64,000 bases of DNA from Nageia nagi (lineage: Eukaryota > Pinophyta): NCBI GenBank assembly GCA_050084985.1, contig JBITNC010000002.1:40114001-40178000 (forward strand), given 5' to 3'. Below are positions 44,933-57,979 of the stretch, piece after piece. The stretch's first letter is position 1, and every line of letters starts with the position of its first letter. The notes beneath the pieces were generated by a model that saw only the letters and a list, made by a program, of their open reading frames with translations, was not told the DNA's origin and ran no database searches. The position numbers were made by a program, and so were the translations under genes.

Positions 44933-45480
44933 TTATGGCTTTAGTCTCAAATTGTATTTCTCAAATCTTTCAAAAAATTCCTCTAATTCTTTAATATAAT
45001 CTTCTTTGTTTTTAGAATTCAGTAGAATATCATCCACATATACCTCTATAGATATATGAATGAGATCATGAAACATAGATCCCCTGGAACAATGATAAGT
45101 GGGTGTTACATTATTGAATAGAAATGGCATTACCTTGTAACAAAATGCACCTCATGGACTGGTGAATGTTATCTTATGTTGATCTATTGGGTTGATTTAT
45201 ATTTGATTATAACCTAGAAATACACAATGAATAACAAGATCTAATGATATACAAGACTATCATGTCAATATTTAACAAAGGAAAATCATCCTTTGGGCAT
45301 ATTTTTTTATGTCTCTAAAATCCATACAAATCTTGATTTCTTTAGTTATCTTTGTTATTGGAATAGTATTTGAGATCTAAGGAGATTATTAAATGGATCT
45401 AATAAATCTAGCTTGCAAATATTTCTCTAACTTTTTCTTCACCAATAAAATTATTTTAGGTAACATTTTTTTCGCATTTT
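44933..45480 (-). pseudogene. Gypsy reverse transcriptase fragment with YVDD
   Basis: The minus-strand translation shows KDDFPLLNIDM, then ITFTSP-stop-GAFCYKVMPF, then SIEVYVDDILLNSKNKEDY and LRLKP, the order of RT blocks in gypsy elements. The stop replaces the usual Trp (TGA for TGG, a G-to-A change). The catalytic YVDD is kept, but the domain is interrupted and inactive. Confidence 0.75.
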
Positions 45481-47065
45481 TGCTTTACTCGTCTAGCATT
45501 ATCATGGATAGCTAGGTTATGAGGTACAAACTTCATGTTTAAAACAAGCATGCTTTCATATTACCAAGAAAATGCTCTTTCACATTTTAAGAATATCTAC
45601 TTGTACATCTCTTTCTCTTCTTCTATGAAATCTAAACCAATATTTGTCAGTATAAGCTCTTCTTAAATTTCAATATTAACATATGCGACTTCTTCATTTA
45701 GGTTGATACTTCAATGATTAGTTGTGGAGGGATAGGAAGGATGCCTAGCCCTACACCAATAAGAAACTATTATTTTTGATTATACTGAAATAAGATTATC
45801 GATGTTACCGTTGTAGAATAATAATAATAACATTTTTTTACTTTCTATCTTTTTTCTGTAAGTGATTCTCATTGTTGATTTGGTTTACAAGAACCACTTG
45901 TGCATCTACATCAACAAGTTTATTTTCACAAATGGAATTATTTTTACCTAAGGCAAACAACAAGTTGAGATTGGTTTTTATCTTCACCTTTGTGCTTGTA
46001 GTGCATGTTAAGGTTTTCATTACAAGAACTTTTCATCCTATATTTATTTTTATAACATCAATGCCATTGTAGAATAATAATATTATCAATATTCTTTTTT
46101 TTGTATAAGAATAAAAAGAAAATAAAGTAACATGAATCAATATAGTGAGTAAATAATTGCTATATCATCTTTCTTTGAAATTATTACTCTCTAAACTATT
46201 CTTCTACATATAAGACATAGATATTATTCATTTTTGAGTTGGAATTTGGTAATCATAATCTTGCTCCTATAAACTCTAAAATGGCATCATCATTTTGGAA
46301 TAAATCAATCACAAACTTCATGTTTGGAGCTTCCCCTTCCTCTTCATAAATTGTATTTAGTAGTTTAAATGTTTCAATGGCATTCACCTCCTCAAATATG
46401 TTTGCATAATTAGGTGCTTCATCTTCATCATTTTCTTTATTATCAAATCCTACTCTATATTTTCTCTTTGGATATCTTATGCTTTCAAAAAATTATTATG
46501 TACCTTATTCATTATTGCCTAGGCCTATTCCTTGGTAATTGCATTTTTTAGACAAATATCTTTGAACAAAGTTATTCATCTTGTACAATGGAAACTTCTC
46601 ACCTAAATTATAATTTATTGATTCTTGTTTTCTTCACTCTAGTTATGAAAACTCTAATTGTTGTATCTCAAGCTCTTTTTATTTTGGATAGTTTTTATCA
46701 TTGTTTTCATCATAATATAATTACTAGTATTTTTTCTCTACTATCAAACATTGTATTTCTTATTCCTAGGATCTTATCAATTATTCTAACTCTTTTATTG
46801 ATGTTATGGGATCTATATTATGAATTATGTGTGTTTCTAGTCTTGTATCTATATATCTAATCTATTCTTTTATCTTTAGCAAAATAGGCCTCTCTTATGA
46901 ATTTTTATCGACTCTAAAAAATAATTATTTGAATGTCAGGTTCTTCAATGGATACGAAATGTATCATTTTATAATGTTTAAAAGGTTTTCTATCTACTTC
47001 AATATTATAAATGTGTCCTTCATATTCAATCTTTAAGAAACTATATAATGTAGATGTAACAACTC

Positions 47066-47428
47066 TCATGGCATGATCCAAGGTCTTCCAAGAAATAAAT
47101 TATATGAAAACTTTCCATCTATCACTTGAATTAGAGTAATAAGACTTTTAAGTATAATTTGTAATTGAAAATGAACTACTCCCATGATAAATTTAGCTAC
47201 ATTATGAAAACCCTTGATTGACATATTTAGCTCTTTTAGTGGAGAGATCTCACATCCTTTACCTTCTATCATTCTCAAGAATATGATGAAATAAATATTA
47301 ACTCTTGATCCAATATATACTAATGTTCTTTTGAATTCAACTCCTTGAATGTAAGTCTTAATATAAATAACTTGATTTCCATCTATTAATTTTTCAATTG
47401 GCAACTCACTAACATCAGATTTAAGCAC
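47066..47428 (-). pseudogene. Gypsy retropepsin-like protease, active site altered
   Basis: 120-residue minus frame with IQGVEFKRTLVYIGSRVN...IKGF...SYNLFLGRPWI, the layout of plant gypsy proteases (LVDIGSSVN...YNxLLGRPWI). The catalytic Asp position reads Tyr (VYIGS), so the enzyme would be dead. Confidence 0.65.
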
Positions 47429-48420
47429 AACGCATTATTTCAATGAATGAACAACCTCAAAAAATATAGATGTAACTAAGTCAATAGGAAGTTATTCACT
47501 CATGAATTCTTCATATAAAATATCTCTATGTGGTTTGAAATTTTGGATGATTTCATAGAGACTAATATTTACTTATATGTTATTTAGTTGTTTAAGTATA
47601 TTATAGAATCTTAAATCTAGTGGGAGATCTACTTTTCATGTGTAATGGGATTTGTAACTCCCTTAGGATGTTCTTTTTTTATATTTTCATAAACTTGTTC
47701 ATTGATAAAAATCATATAGGCAGTTTGTTGATGTTTCTTTTCTAGTATTTTTCTATATGTTATCTCACATTTGCCTTTTGAAATGAGATCTTAAATTGCA
47801 ACCTCTAAATTTTTGTGATAGTTACTTGAGTGACCTCTTGTTTAATGATACACATAATGGAAATATTGATTTTCCACTTTTATGATAATATCATCTTGTA
47901 TTATTCTTTCTATAGGATTTAATAAATCTTACTTCATGAGATCTACAAGAATAAACCTAGGCTACATTAGAAAACTAAACCTTTGTCCCCTTTATTTAGC
48001 AACTCTAGAAAATGTGGGGGTTAGAGTTTCAACTACATTAGCTATTTTTTTATCTTTTCAAACATAGGGTTTCTTTCCTTCTTTAGTATTTAAACTAGTA
48101 CTAGATCTATATTTCAATACTCCTTGTTGTATCAACACTTTTCCTTTTTCTATAAGTTTCTTAGTTATTGTTCCAAACCCTTATTCTACATAATCTATTG
48201 CAAGTGATTTCAATCTTGGAAATATAACATCTTGCAAAAATACCATTGAATCCATCTCCATATACTTTACATTTGGTTTATTACCATAATTTTTAAAAAT
48301 ATATAATGAATTTTTCCAATTCTTATGGGATCCTTGATGCATTACACATAGATCTACTACCTTCATTGTGCCTTTTATAAAAGAGATCAAGTAATTCTTT
48401 ATCTCCACCAAAGATCACCT

Positions 48421-48889
48421 TGGATGTAATCTTTCATTAATCTTAAGAACACATAGATCATTCACATAAGAGAATTCAAACATGTATAGTGGTTTCTATG
48501 ACTATGGGAGTACATACACTTGAACCATCTCAGATTTCTATTATCTCAAGAACTCTAACTCTCTCTACAACTAGAAGCATATTTAAGCTTCCTACAAGAT
48601 CAAGCTCTCCTTATACTATAAGCATGGGAGTGATTTCTACAAGTGTGTTTTACACCAAGCCTAAGTCCTCTATTTATAGGTGAAAAACCCACCTTAACTC
48701 ATATTTTCACCCAAGGTTTACATAGGGTTGAAATGGACAAGTGTTATGCTTGAGTGTAAGTCAAAGTCTTCCACTATTTAATCACTTTTAGGTATTTAAT
48801 GATAAAATATGGAGTTCCATAAAAGGATTATTAATACTTAGATACATATAAAGAATAACTTACACAATAATACATTATATTTTCTAACA
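48421..48889 (-). repeat. Copia element D: 3' LTR (minus)
   Basis: Ends in ttttctaaca (TGTTAG... on the minus strand), as do the LTRs of copia elements A and B, and contains a minus-strand TATA (cctataaatagagga, about 48665-48680). The left border is approximate. It is followed by a degraded polypurine site and 3' interior sequence homologous to element A. Confidence 0.65.
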
Positions 48890-49420
48890 CTTCACCTTAA
48901 TGTAATTGGGAAAGTAAGAAGAAAAGAATGTAAGAGAGTACAAGAGAGTTATCCTTTGTAGAATATACAATTGGAGATAGAACTTGAGAACATAGAATTG
49001 AGATGGTTCTACAGGGCTTAACTACTTAACCATTTAAACAAATGGTTTTATAATACACAAATCCATCAACCATAAAATGTGAGATTACAATTTGCAATCT
49101 CTAGAAGAAACCTGCAAGCTTGCATACCTGACATAAGTAACTTGGAATCTCTAGAAGAAACCTACAAGCTACAAGCAAATCATAACAAGATCAATTATAT
49201 GCACTATAAGTTAAAAAAATATGCCAAGTAAATATATAGTCATCTAAAAATGATCCACATCATCAACAATATAAAACATCTTATCTTATAAATATGAAGT
49301 ATTCATTCATACTTCACTCCTTAAGGTTAACTTTACCATCCTAAGGAATTATATAGGTTCATATATTCATTCATATGAAGTTAACATCATATAGAGAATT
49401 CTCCCCCTTGAGAGAAAATT
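48890..49420 (-). mobile_element. Copia element D: 3' interior remnant
   Basis: Shares with A the order ttaatgNaatNttggga, 'gtNgagatagaacNtgagaac', 'ctacaagcaaatcat' and, near 49312, a start resembling the A region just past its pol stop ('cttcactcc...ttgagg'). The coding part is gone. It lacks the 49-bp minisatellite of A. Confidence 0.6.
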
Positions 49421-49917
49421 CATATGAATAAATACTTAAACAAAGGATCCAAAGGGATTAAATAAGATCAAATATCATATGGCTATATACATAACAAGGA
49501 ACATACTTGTATTAATGTAATTAAGCATCGATGAAAGGAATATAATAGCATATGTCTTAATGGTAACCAACATTTGGAAATGGCAAGTGAATGTGGTAAA
49601 TTATAAATAAATTATGCATGGGAAACTTGTGTAAATTAGGGAGGAAGAAATCATGTAGATTGTAATGCTTAGTGTAACTTAGTGATTAGGATTGACAGAA
49701 AAATGTAGGTTAGAAGAGTCTAAACAAAATTTGTCAGTGAGTATTAATTAAGGGCATATACTACTTTTGTAGAATTAAGTTTCATGATTTGATCATTTTA
49801 TCAATGAAGGAAAGCAACCACATAAGATGGGTTAGAATTTTATGTAGAGTTAGTGTTTAGTTACAAAATGCTCTAAGAGCTTGGGAATATTTTTACATAT
49901 GGCTTTTGTGTACCTAA
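49421..49917. other. Unassigned sequence between D and C
   Basis: No homology to A or B recognised by eye; AT-rich, no gene. Confidence 0.35.
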
Positions 49918-50366
49918 TGTTGCAATGTATAATGCATTATTGCATATTAATATCCTCTTCTATGTAACCCACTTAACACTTAAAGTATCTCTAGATACCT
50001 TTAAGTGTTTAGTGAATAAAATATTATATAAGTTTAACCTAACCCTTGTGTATAAAGGTGGTTAAAGGGAGGATTTTTCCCTATAAATAGAGGGCCTCCC
50101 TTCTTGTTTACTTACTCAAGTTTGTAGTGTTGTTATGCTTTAGGATTGTTAGGAGAATTAGGAAGAGTTATTGTAAGAGAGACACTTTATGAATGAGAAA
50201 GATATTAGTTAGTGGATGTACTCTCTTGCTGAGAGCAACCACCTTTTATGTGTGTCAAATTTGTGATATTGGTTATTGTGTTAATGCTTTGAATACTAAT
50301 GGTTAAGAGAGCTTTCAAGCGATCTTGGGAGATTAAGATTTTGTTCTTTTAGGTTTAAATCATTCA
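49918..50366 (+). repeat. Copia element C: 5' LTR (plus)
   Basis: 449 bp from tgttgcaatg to aaatcattca, with TATA (ccctataaatagaggg, about 50079-50094) placed as in element B. It is followed after one base by a Met-type primer-binding site. Confidence 0.7.
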
Positions 50367-50367
50367 T

Positions 50368-50380
50368 TCGGTATCAGACC
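50368..50380 (+). other. Primer-binding site of element C (mutated)
   Basis: tcggtatcagacc against canonical TGGTATCAGAGC: two differences. Confidence 0.6.
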
Positions 50381-52135
50381 AATCTTAGAGGCTCTTCTTC
50401 ACCATTCTTGAAGGTCCATTCTACTCCTTCCATCTACTTTGGTGAGGTAAAATACTTAAAGGTATAATTTTATCCTTTGTTCCTTCAAGTTGTTTTTTTT
50501 TCTCATGAGTTACTAACATTGTTTATATATTAGTTGCAATTTTCTTGAAGAAATTTTTCTTACAAATATATTGTTGTTACAAATTTTTTATTAATACTTT
50601 ATGATAGTTGTAATAATTTTTTGTTGGCAAAATTTAGTTTACCTAAAATATTTAAGAAGTAACAACAATATATTGTTAGTCAATACTTTGACTATTTAGT
50701 AATTTTTCATTTGTTTATATTTAAAAATGAATATTGCAAATTGTGTTACATATTTATATTTTTTTACAAAAATAAATACACAAATTATTTTTTTAATTTT
50801 TGTTAATATGTTAGTAACATAAGGGATTTAATAAAGATTAATACAACAATGTTATTGCAAAATTTGGTTACAAATAAATATATATATATTTTTAAACCAA
50901 ATAATCAAAGGTTATGTTTTGAAAAAATATAAAAAAGGATTAATTTAGTTCAAAAAAGAGTTTTTTTATAAACAAGGTTATTTTTTAGGGGGGGAGCAAC
51001 CATGACTGCATTCGCCCCAAGGGAGGCGCGATACCCAAAGGGTCGCCACCAACCCAATGAGGGGGGTGCAACAATGATAGTACAAGGGCTACCATTTGCC
51101 CTTATATGGAGGAGCGACATCCTAATGGATTATTGCCCACATCATTGGGTACCCTCCTTCACAACCACCTTGTGATTCCCACCCCTCCTCCTCTACACTT
51201 ACACACTATGCATTGGCTTCACCATTCCCCCTACACACAACACCCAAATATATCTGTAGGTATTTTTTTCACACCTACAACACAAGAACAATATTTTTTT
51301 ACCCTCTTTATTTTCACTCCTATTATTCGGATGTATTTATTCCTAATTGTTCAAAATTTTTCCACCAATGTGGGGTATTTTGTCACTCTTCCCTACCCTT
51401 AACCCCCTTCTTTTGTTGACTTTGTTTACTATTTTCTAAGTAGGGTATGTTCTTCCATGTTGGGATAATATTTGATTTAGGAGGTGCATTTGTTTCACAA
51501 TGGAAGCTTCCCTTTTAACTACAAAGGGACATGGGTATATTTTTTTCCATAGTGGAAGCTTCTCTTTTTGAAAAGCACATTTTTTCCAAGGGGTTTAATT
51601 TTTCACATAAATAAGCGGGGTATGTATTTTCCTATAAATGCATTTACTTAGTTTTTGTTAGCAACAAATGAATGCATATTAGGATTTAATTATTTTTTCA
51701 CTAATGCATGCATGCATAATGCCTACTATTATTGTGAGTATATGTGGATGGATAAATGTTCTCTTAAGATAATTTTGGCTATGATATGGCCATTTTTTCC
51801 ATTATTTCCTTAGTATTACACACTTTTGTAAGATAAATTGCATATAAGGAAATATTTTGATTAGTGCAATTTTTAAAGTACCAATGGGGTGATTCCTCGC
51901 CTTCTTTTGTTGTTACTTAAAAATAATGAACCTATGTAAAGAGATCCTCTAGGGGTTGTGACAAAACCCATTGGACTCTTAGGTTCATTCTTGTGGAAGA
52001 TATATATTAAGCACTTTATTTTATGAAATTTTACTTTATTTTTTTTTCAAAAATTGCAATGTTAAAAGTGCTTCTTTAAAATGAACACATATGCATGTTT
52101 TATTCCACATGTTTGGGGATCCATGAGGTGAGGAC
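50381..52135 (+). mobile_element. Copia element C: leader, cut by element A
   Basis: Non-coding leader. Its right end (about 51940-52135: aggggttgtgacaaaacccattggactc ... gtttggggatccatgaggtgaggac) is homologous to the leader of element B at about 60165-60374. It breaks off exactly where the LTR of A begins (52136), indicating that A inserted into C. A G/C-richer stretch lies at 50990-51260. Confidence 0.65.
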
Positions 52136-52612
52136 TGAAGGAATTAGACCTACTCTAATTCTCAAGGTCCAAGATTAGGAAACTCAATCATACAACATAA
52201 CACCATTCACACAAGATAACACAAGTCTAATGTGGTTCCTCCCTCCTTGGGAGTACATCCACAACTAGTATCTCAATTCTCAAGTGTGCCCCTCTTACAA
52301 CTATTCTCTTCCTCTCCTACACAAACTAGTAGAGTAATCTTACTCCAAAACTTAGTTGTGTTACAAGAGGAGAGGCCCTCTATTTATAGCTTGAGAGCAC
52401 CTCCCTAACCTCCCTTTAACCCAAGGATAAGATTAGGGTTACAATAAATGTATGACCTAACTTTAACCTACCAACTAACCCCATGGTAAGGTCAAAGTCC
52501 ACACATAATAAAGAATTCAATTAATCCCTTAAGGTATCTACATATCCTTTAAGTGATTAATTGAACTTACAAGGAGTTTAGATATTTACAATATTTCATT
52601 ACAAATTCTAAC
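52136..52612 (-). repeat. Copia element A: 3' LTR (minus)
   Basis: 477 bp from tgaaggaattag to caaattctaaca; reverse complement of the LTR at 57478-57966 with moderate divergence. Minus-strand TATA (ctataaatagagggc) near 52377-52390. A polypurine tract (ctcccccttaatgc, plus strand) follows. The bases aggac at 52131-52135 would be one target duplication. Confidence 0.85.
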
Positions 52613-53082
52613 ACTCCCCCTTAATGCAATATTGGGATAGAGCGTAGAAGAGAGAAGAGAGAGTTCTCCTCCATAGAGATACAAGTGGAGATGAGAACAT
52701 TTACATATTTGAGAATCTTTTTGAGAACTAGTATGAGACTCACTACATTACCATTTGACAAAATGGTTTACAATACAATCATTAACCACAACTGGTTTCA
52801 CTGTACATAGTAGTCGATCAACTTTAAGCTGATATGTGAGTCTCCATGAGCTTGCTTACATAAGGTGAGTAACCTGCATTTCTGAAGAAGATCCTACATG
52901 CTACAAGCAAATCATGAACAAAATTAGTTAGATACATCATATATTCAAATAAGAGAATTAAATAATGCCATCTTATATATAACTAATTAATGGTGCACTA
53001 TAAGTCATCATGGAGATGCCAAGCCATCACTCATAGTCACCTGTTGTATATAGACATGTGTTGATTATTAATAGAGCATAAA

Positions 53083-53505
53083 AAATTGTACAATGAGTTT
53101 CTCATGCAGAGCAAAATCACCATGGAGGTATAGAATGTACAATAAGTTCCTCATGTAGAGCGAACTTACCATGGAGGTATATTAATTATATGCTCAAAAA
53201 AATGTATAACAAGTTTATCACGTAGAGCAAACTTACCACGGAGGTGTAAAATGTACAATAAGTTTGTCACGTAGAGCAAACTTACCACAAAGGTGTAAAA
53301 TGTACAACAAGTTTGTCATGCAGAGCAAACTTACCATGGAGGTATAAAATGTACAACAAGTTTGTCACGCAGAGCAAAATTACCACGGAGGTATAAAAAT
53401 GTACAACAAGTTTGTCATGCAGAGCAAACTTACCATGGAGGTATAAAAATGTACAACAAGTTTGTCACGTAGAGCAAACTTACCACAGAGGTATATCATA
53501 ATCAA
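53083..53505. repeat. 49-50-bp minisatellite in the 3' region of A, ~8 copies
   Basis: Units start at gtacaa (or gtataa) 53088, 53137, 53204, 53253, 53302, 53351, 53401 and 53451. Each reads gtacaacaagtttgtcac, then gNagagcaaacttaccac and ggaggtataaaat. One unit carries an 18-bp insert. Confidence 0.93.
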
Positions 53506-53566
53506 CACATGCTATACAACAACAAAAGAGCCTCTTAGAGGTGAAGTTGTCATCACTAACAAAACT

Positions 53567-56500
53567 TCAAACTTCACTCCCCCTTGAGGGCAACTTCACC
53601 AACCCGAGAGAATCCCTAAGCTTGCTGAACTGAGCTTCAGGAAGGGGCTTGGTGAATAAATCAGCAGAGTTTTCAATAGATGGACAATACTCCAAGTGTA
53701 TGATGTCATCTAGAACCTTCTCCCTGATAAAATGGGCTTGGATTTCCACATGTTTGGTTCTCTAATGGAACACAGGATTCTTAGCCAAAGAGATAGCCGA
53801 TTGATTGTCTGAAGAAATAAGAGATGGGCCATTTTGCTTATACCCAATTTCATTCAGAAGATGCATCAGCCAAATAACTTCTTGGGTGGCAACATACATG
53901 GCTCGATATTCAGCTTTGGTGGTAGAAAGAGTCACAGCAGGTTGCTTCTTGGAAGCCCAAGAGATAGCACCTGAACCAATGCTGAACACATATGCAGAGG
54001 TTGATTTTCTGTCATCTCTATCTCCCCCATAATCAGAATCTAAGAACCCTAAGAGAACAATCGAGGGCACTTTGGAATACTTAAGAGCAAGGTCCTTTGT
54101 CCCTACCACATACCTCAAGATTTACTTAACAGCATTGAGGTGTTCAACATATGGTTTTTGCATGAATCATGCCATCAGATTCACTGTAAAGGCAATATCA
54201 GGTTGAGAGATAGTCAAATATAGAAGACTACCAATCAATTGCCTATAAGCTGTAGCATCAACCAACTGAGAATCTGAGCTCAATGATACAATAATTCCAT
54301 GATAAATAGGTATTGTAGCATATCTACACTCCTCCATTCCAAACTTTTGCAAGATGTCTGATATATACTTAGATTGACTAAGATAAGTACAATCTTTGTG
54401 TTGGTATACTTACATCCCAAGATAGTAATGCAATAGACCTAGATCAGTCATTTCAAATGTTGCCTTCAGTTTGGATATGCACTCTTGGATGATTTCAATA
54501 TTGTTGCCTGTTATGAGAAGATCATCCACATAAAGGAGAATTAAGACCATGTCTTTTCCTTGATTGAGTACATAGAGATCTGAGTCAGAGAAGCACTTGG
54601 AAAAACCAATATCTACAAAGAATCCTAAAATTTTCTTGTACCATGCTCTAGGTGCTTGTTTAAGTCCATATAAAGACTTCTTTAGCTTGCACACAAGAGA
54701 CTCTTTTCCTTATGGAATAAATCCTTCTGGTTGATTCATGTAGATTTCTATATCCAAGTCACCATTGAGAAATGCACTCTTGACATCAAGTTGGAAAACT
54801 TTCCATCCTTGAGCTGCAGAAAGAGCAAGGATTATCTTGATAGTAGGCATCTTGGCCACAGGAGCAAAGGTTTCCTCATAATCAATACCATATTTCTGAG
54901 CGAATCCTTTGGCCACTAACCTTGCTTTGTATTTTTCAATTTCTCCATCAGAATTGTACTTGACCTTGTATATCCATTTATTTCCAATCACATTTTTCTC
55001 ATTGGGATAAGGAACCAAATCCCAAGTTTCATTTTTCATGAGCGCCTCATACTCAACTTTCATAGCTTCCATCCAACACTCTTGCTTGGAAGCTTCTTTG
55101 AATGTTGATGGCTCATTCATATTATCAATTTTGGAAAATAAGGATTTATTCAAGGTCATACTCCTTGTAATTCTTTGAGCTGGAGAATTTTGCTCTTATG
55201 GTGACTTCCTTACATGATCATCCAACCAGTTAGGTGCAGGAAAAGAATCATCTGAATCAGACACCTTAGCATGAGAAGTTGTATCCTCAGAAAGTTCATT
55301 GAACTTGACATCCCTAGAAATAAAGACTATTTTATGGGATGAGGAGTAGAGCCTGTAACCTTTATGCTGATTATCATACCCCACAAAGATGCATTTTTTT
55401 GATCTTTTATCTAGCTTATTTCTTTTCTCTGAGGTAATGAAGGCAAATGCATCACAACCGAAGACCCTAAAGTGTGAGATGTTAGGTTTCTTTCCTGTCC
55501 ATGCTTCATACAAAGTTTTACCTTCAACTGCTTTAGTAGGACACCTATTTAGGGTGTGAATAGCAATGTGAACAACTTTTCCCCATAAGAAACTAGGAAG
55601 GTTACCCAACATGCATCTTGCCATTTCCATAATGGTTTGATTCTTCCTTTCAGCAACTCCATTTTGCTGAGGGGTGTACGGGATTATGAATTACCGCTTG
55701 ATCCCATGTTTAACACAATAGTCATTAAACTCATTACTATTATACTCACCCCCATTATCAGATCTTAGCATCTTGATCTTAAAATCAGTTTGATTTTCAA
55801 CAAGAGCCTTGAAGTCTTTAAACCTATTAAAAGTTTGATCCTTGTGCTCAAGTAGATAACCAAATGTCATCCTACTGAAGTCATCAATGAAGGTCATAAC
55901 ATAAGAAGCTCCCCCTAGAGACTTAGTCTGAAATGGACCCATCAAATCTGAATGCACAAGCTGAAGAGGATGAGTGGCCCGAGTTGCCTTATCTTTTTCA
56001 AACTTTTGCCTATTCATCTCTCCTAGAATGCACCTTTCACAAAGACCAATTATGGGTGAAATATTAGGTAAACCTTCCACAAGTTCTTGAGTTTTCATAT
56101 CTTGAATACTCTTGTGGTTAAGGTGCCCTAATCATTGATGCCAAAGATTACCCTTTGAACAAACATTTGCAGCAAGACAAATTTTTGAAGGTACTTGATC
56201 CATAATATAAAGGTCATTCTTTACTGATCCTTTCATCAAGGTGGCAAGTTCTTTCTTAACACACCAGGAGTGTGAGGTAAACTCAAATGAGTATCCTTTC
56301 CTTGTAATCTGAATTACGGAGATAAGATTCATCCTTAGTTTAGGCACATAAAAGACATTATCAAGAGCCTTTCCATGAATCTTCACACTCCCTATTCCTT
56401 GAACATCAAGGACTGTATTATCACCTATCACAATTGTATCCTTCTTGTACTTATGAAAGTTTTCAAACTTATCCTTTTCATAACACATGTGATTAGTGCA

Positions 56501-57477
56501 TCCTGAATCAACAATCCAGTCATTTGAAATAGTTTGAGTCATTGAGTAGTAGGCAATAGTAGCAGCATACTTGTTCTTATTTTTATTATTGAAATTTCTC
56601 ACATTTACATTTCCCTTACCTTTTTGAGCAAATTTCTTTTTACGATAATCATACTCTTTGTGCCCAAAGATGCCACAAAAGTTACAATTTCCATCAAACT
56701 TTTCCTGAGGTGTTGGATTGCTTGATCTAGCTTTGTCATTCCTTTGGTTGAAGTTGCCATTATTGTTGCCCTTATTCTCATGCTTCCTAAAGGTAAGTGA
56801 GGATTTGTTATCTTTGAATTTATAATGTTTGAACTTCTTCTTGAAAGGAGTTTTGGTTGCTCCTAGAGCAATGCTATTGTCCTTTGGAGAAAAGTTCAAC
56901 ATTTTCTTGTTCAAAGTTTCCTCATGCTTTAGAAGGAGTCTAGAAAGGTTATCCAGAGAGATGACATCTTCTTCATCATCGAGCCTAGTCTCCATAACTG
57001 TGACAAAGTTACTGAACTTTGTAGAGAGGCTTTGAAGAATGATGAAGACCATGAACTCATCATTGATCTAGTTGCACCCACAACCAACCAGTTGTGTCCT
57101 GAGGTCAATGATTTTGTTCAAGTAGATAGAAGCACTTTCATCTTCACCTTGACGGTATTGCAATAACTTTTGTAGAATGGTGAACCTCCTTAAAAATTTT
57201 GACCCAAGGTAAATTTTCTTTAGTCTATCCCAAGCTTCTTTTGCTGATGTTGAAGAAGAGATCATGAGAAGGATGTCATCTAAAACTGCATGATAGATTA
57301 TTGAAGTTGCTAACTCATTCTTTGAGTTGTAGATTTCAAGAGCCTTCTCATCTATAGGAGCGACCATGTATTCATTAACTATCTGCCACAGCTTCTTTGC
57401 TTGTAACTCAGCTCTCATATGAGGTTCCCATATGCCAAAGTTGGAACCGTCGAGTATATGCTTGGGTATGAAAGTTT
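53567..57477 (-). pseudogene. Copia element A gag-pol, nine premature stops, no frameshift
   Basis: Whole gag-pol in one minus-strand frame. In order: gag UBN2-type region, zinc knuckle with its last Cys changed to Tyr (CNFCGIFGHKEYDY, codon 56645-56647), protease DSGC, GAG-pre-integrase NLWHQ, integrase (HSD, RSDNGGEY, then E), RT with LLYVDDLLITG, and RNase H (STSAYVFSIGSGAISWASKK, STTKAEYRAM). In-frame stops at 57068, 56132, 55691, 55196, 54710, 54410, 54167, 54122 and 53762; natural end TGA at 53567. The first codons of gag, the leader and the 5' LTR are missing because the LTR of element B starts at 57478. Near-identical to B at protein level. Confidence 0.93.
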
Positions 57478-57966
57478 TGTTAGAATTTGTAATGAAATAT
57501 TGTGAATATCTAAACTCCTTGTAAATTCAATTAATCACTTAAGGATATGTAGATACCTTAAGAGATTAATAGAATTCTTTAATATGTATACTTTGACTTT
57601 ACCAAAGTGGTTAGTTGGTAGGTTGAAATTTGGTGATACATTTAATGTAACCCTAACCTTACCCATGGGTTAAAGGAAGGTTAGGAAGGTGCTCTCAACC
57701 TATAAATAGAGGGCCTCTCCTCATGTAAACATATCTAAGTTTTGAGTAAGATTACTCTACTTGGTTGTGTAGGAGAGAGCTAGAGAATAGTTGTAAGAGA
57801 GACATAGATTTGAGAATAAGAGAACTAGTTGTGGATGTACTCCCAAGGAGGGAGGAACCACATTATATTGATGTGTTATCTTGTGTGATTGTGTTATCTT
57901 GTGTACACATGAGTTTCCTAGTCTAAGGTCCTAGAGGATTTATTTAGATCTAGTTCGAATCCTTCA
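57478..57966 (+). repeat. Copia element B: 5' LTR (plus)
   Basis: 489 bp from tgttagaatttg to gaatccttca, with TATA (cctataaatagaggg, about 57699-57713) and a Met-type primer-binding site one base after its end. It lies head-to-head with A. Confidence 0.9.
57701..57710 (+). promoter_or_regulatory. TATA box of element B LTR
   Basis: tataaataga, about 265 bp before the LTR end; conserved in position in C (50082) and, inverted, in A and D. Confidence 0.7.
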
Positions 57967-57967
57967 T

Positions 57968-57979
57968 TGGTATCAGAGC
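57968..57979 (+). other. Primer-binding site of element B
   Basis: tggtatcagagc, a perfect match to the plant initiator-Met-tRNA complement. Confidence 0.93.

Larger units (their letters stand above)
44600..48411 (-). mobile_element. Decayed Ty3/gypsy element (gag?-protease-RT)
   Basis: Minus-strand relic. Protease-like region at 47428-47066 and RT at about 45480-44930, in the order expected for gypsy. The frame 48411-48181 may be gag but is not diagnostic. Many stops and AT-drift. The right side is cut by the copia LTR at 48421; no own LTRs were identified. Confidence 0.65.

Noticed and set aside
45838-47036. Frames 45838-46020 (minus), 46588-46860 and 46827-47036 (plus) in the decayed gypsy region
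   Set aside because: AT-rich open stretches without motifs; the two plus-strand frames are opposite to the orientation of the element's protease and RT.
57968-57979. tRNA-like sequence
   Set aside because: It is only the primer-binding site complementary to the tRNA 3' end; no cloverleaf arms are present here or at the other primer sites.
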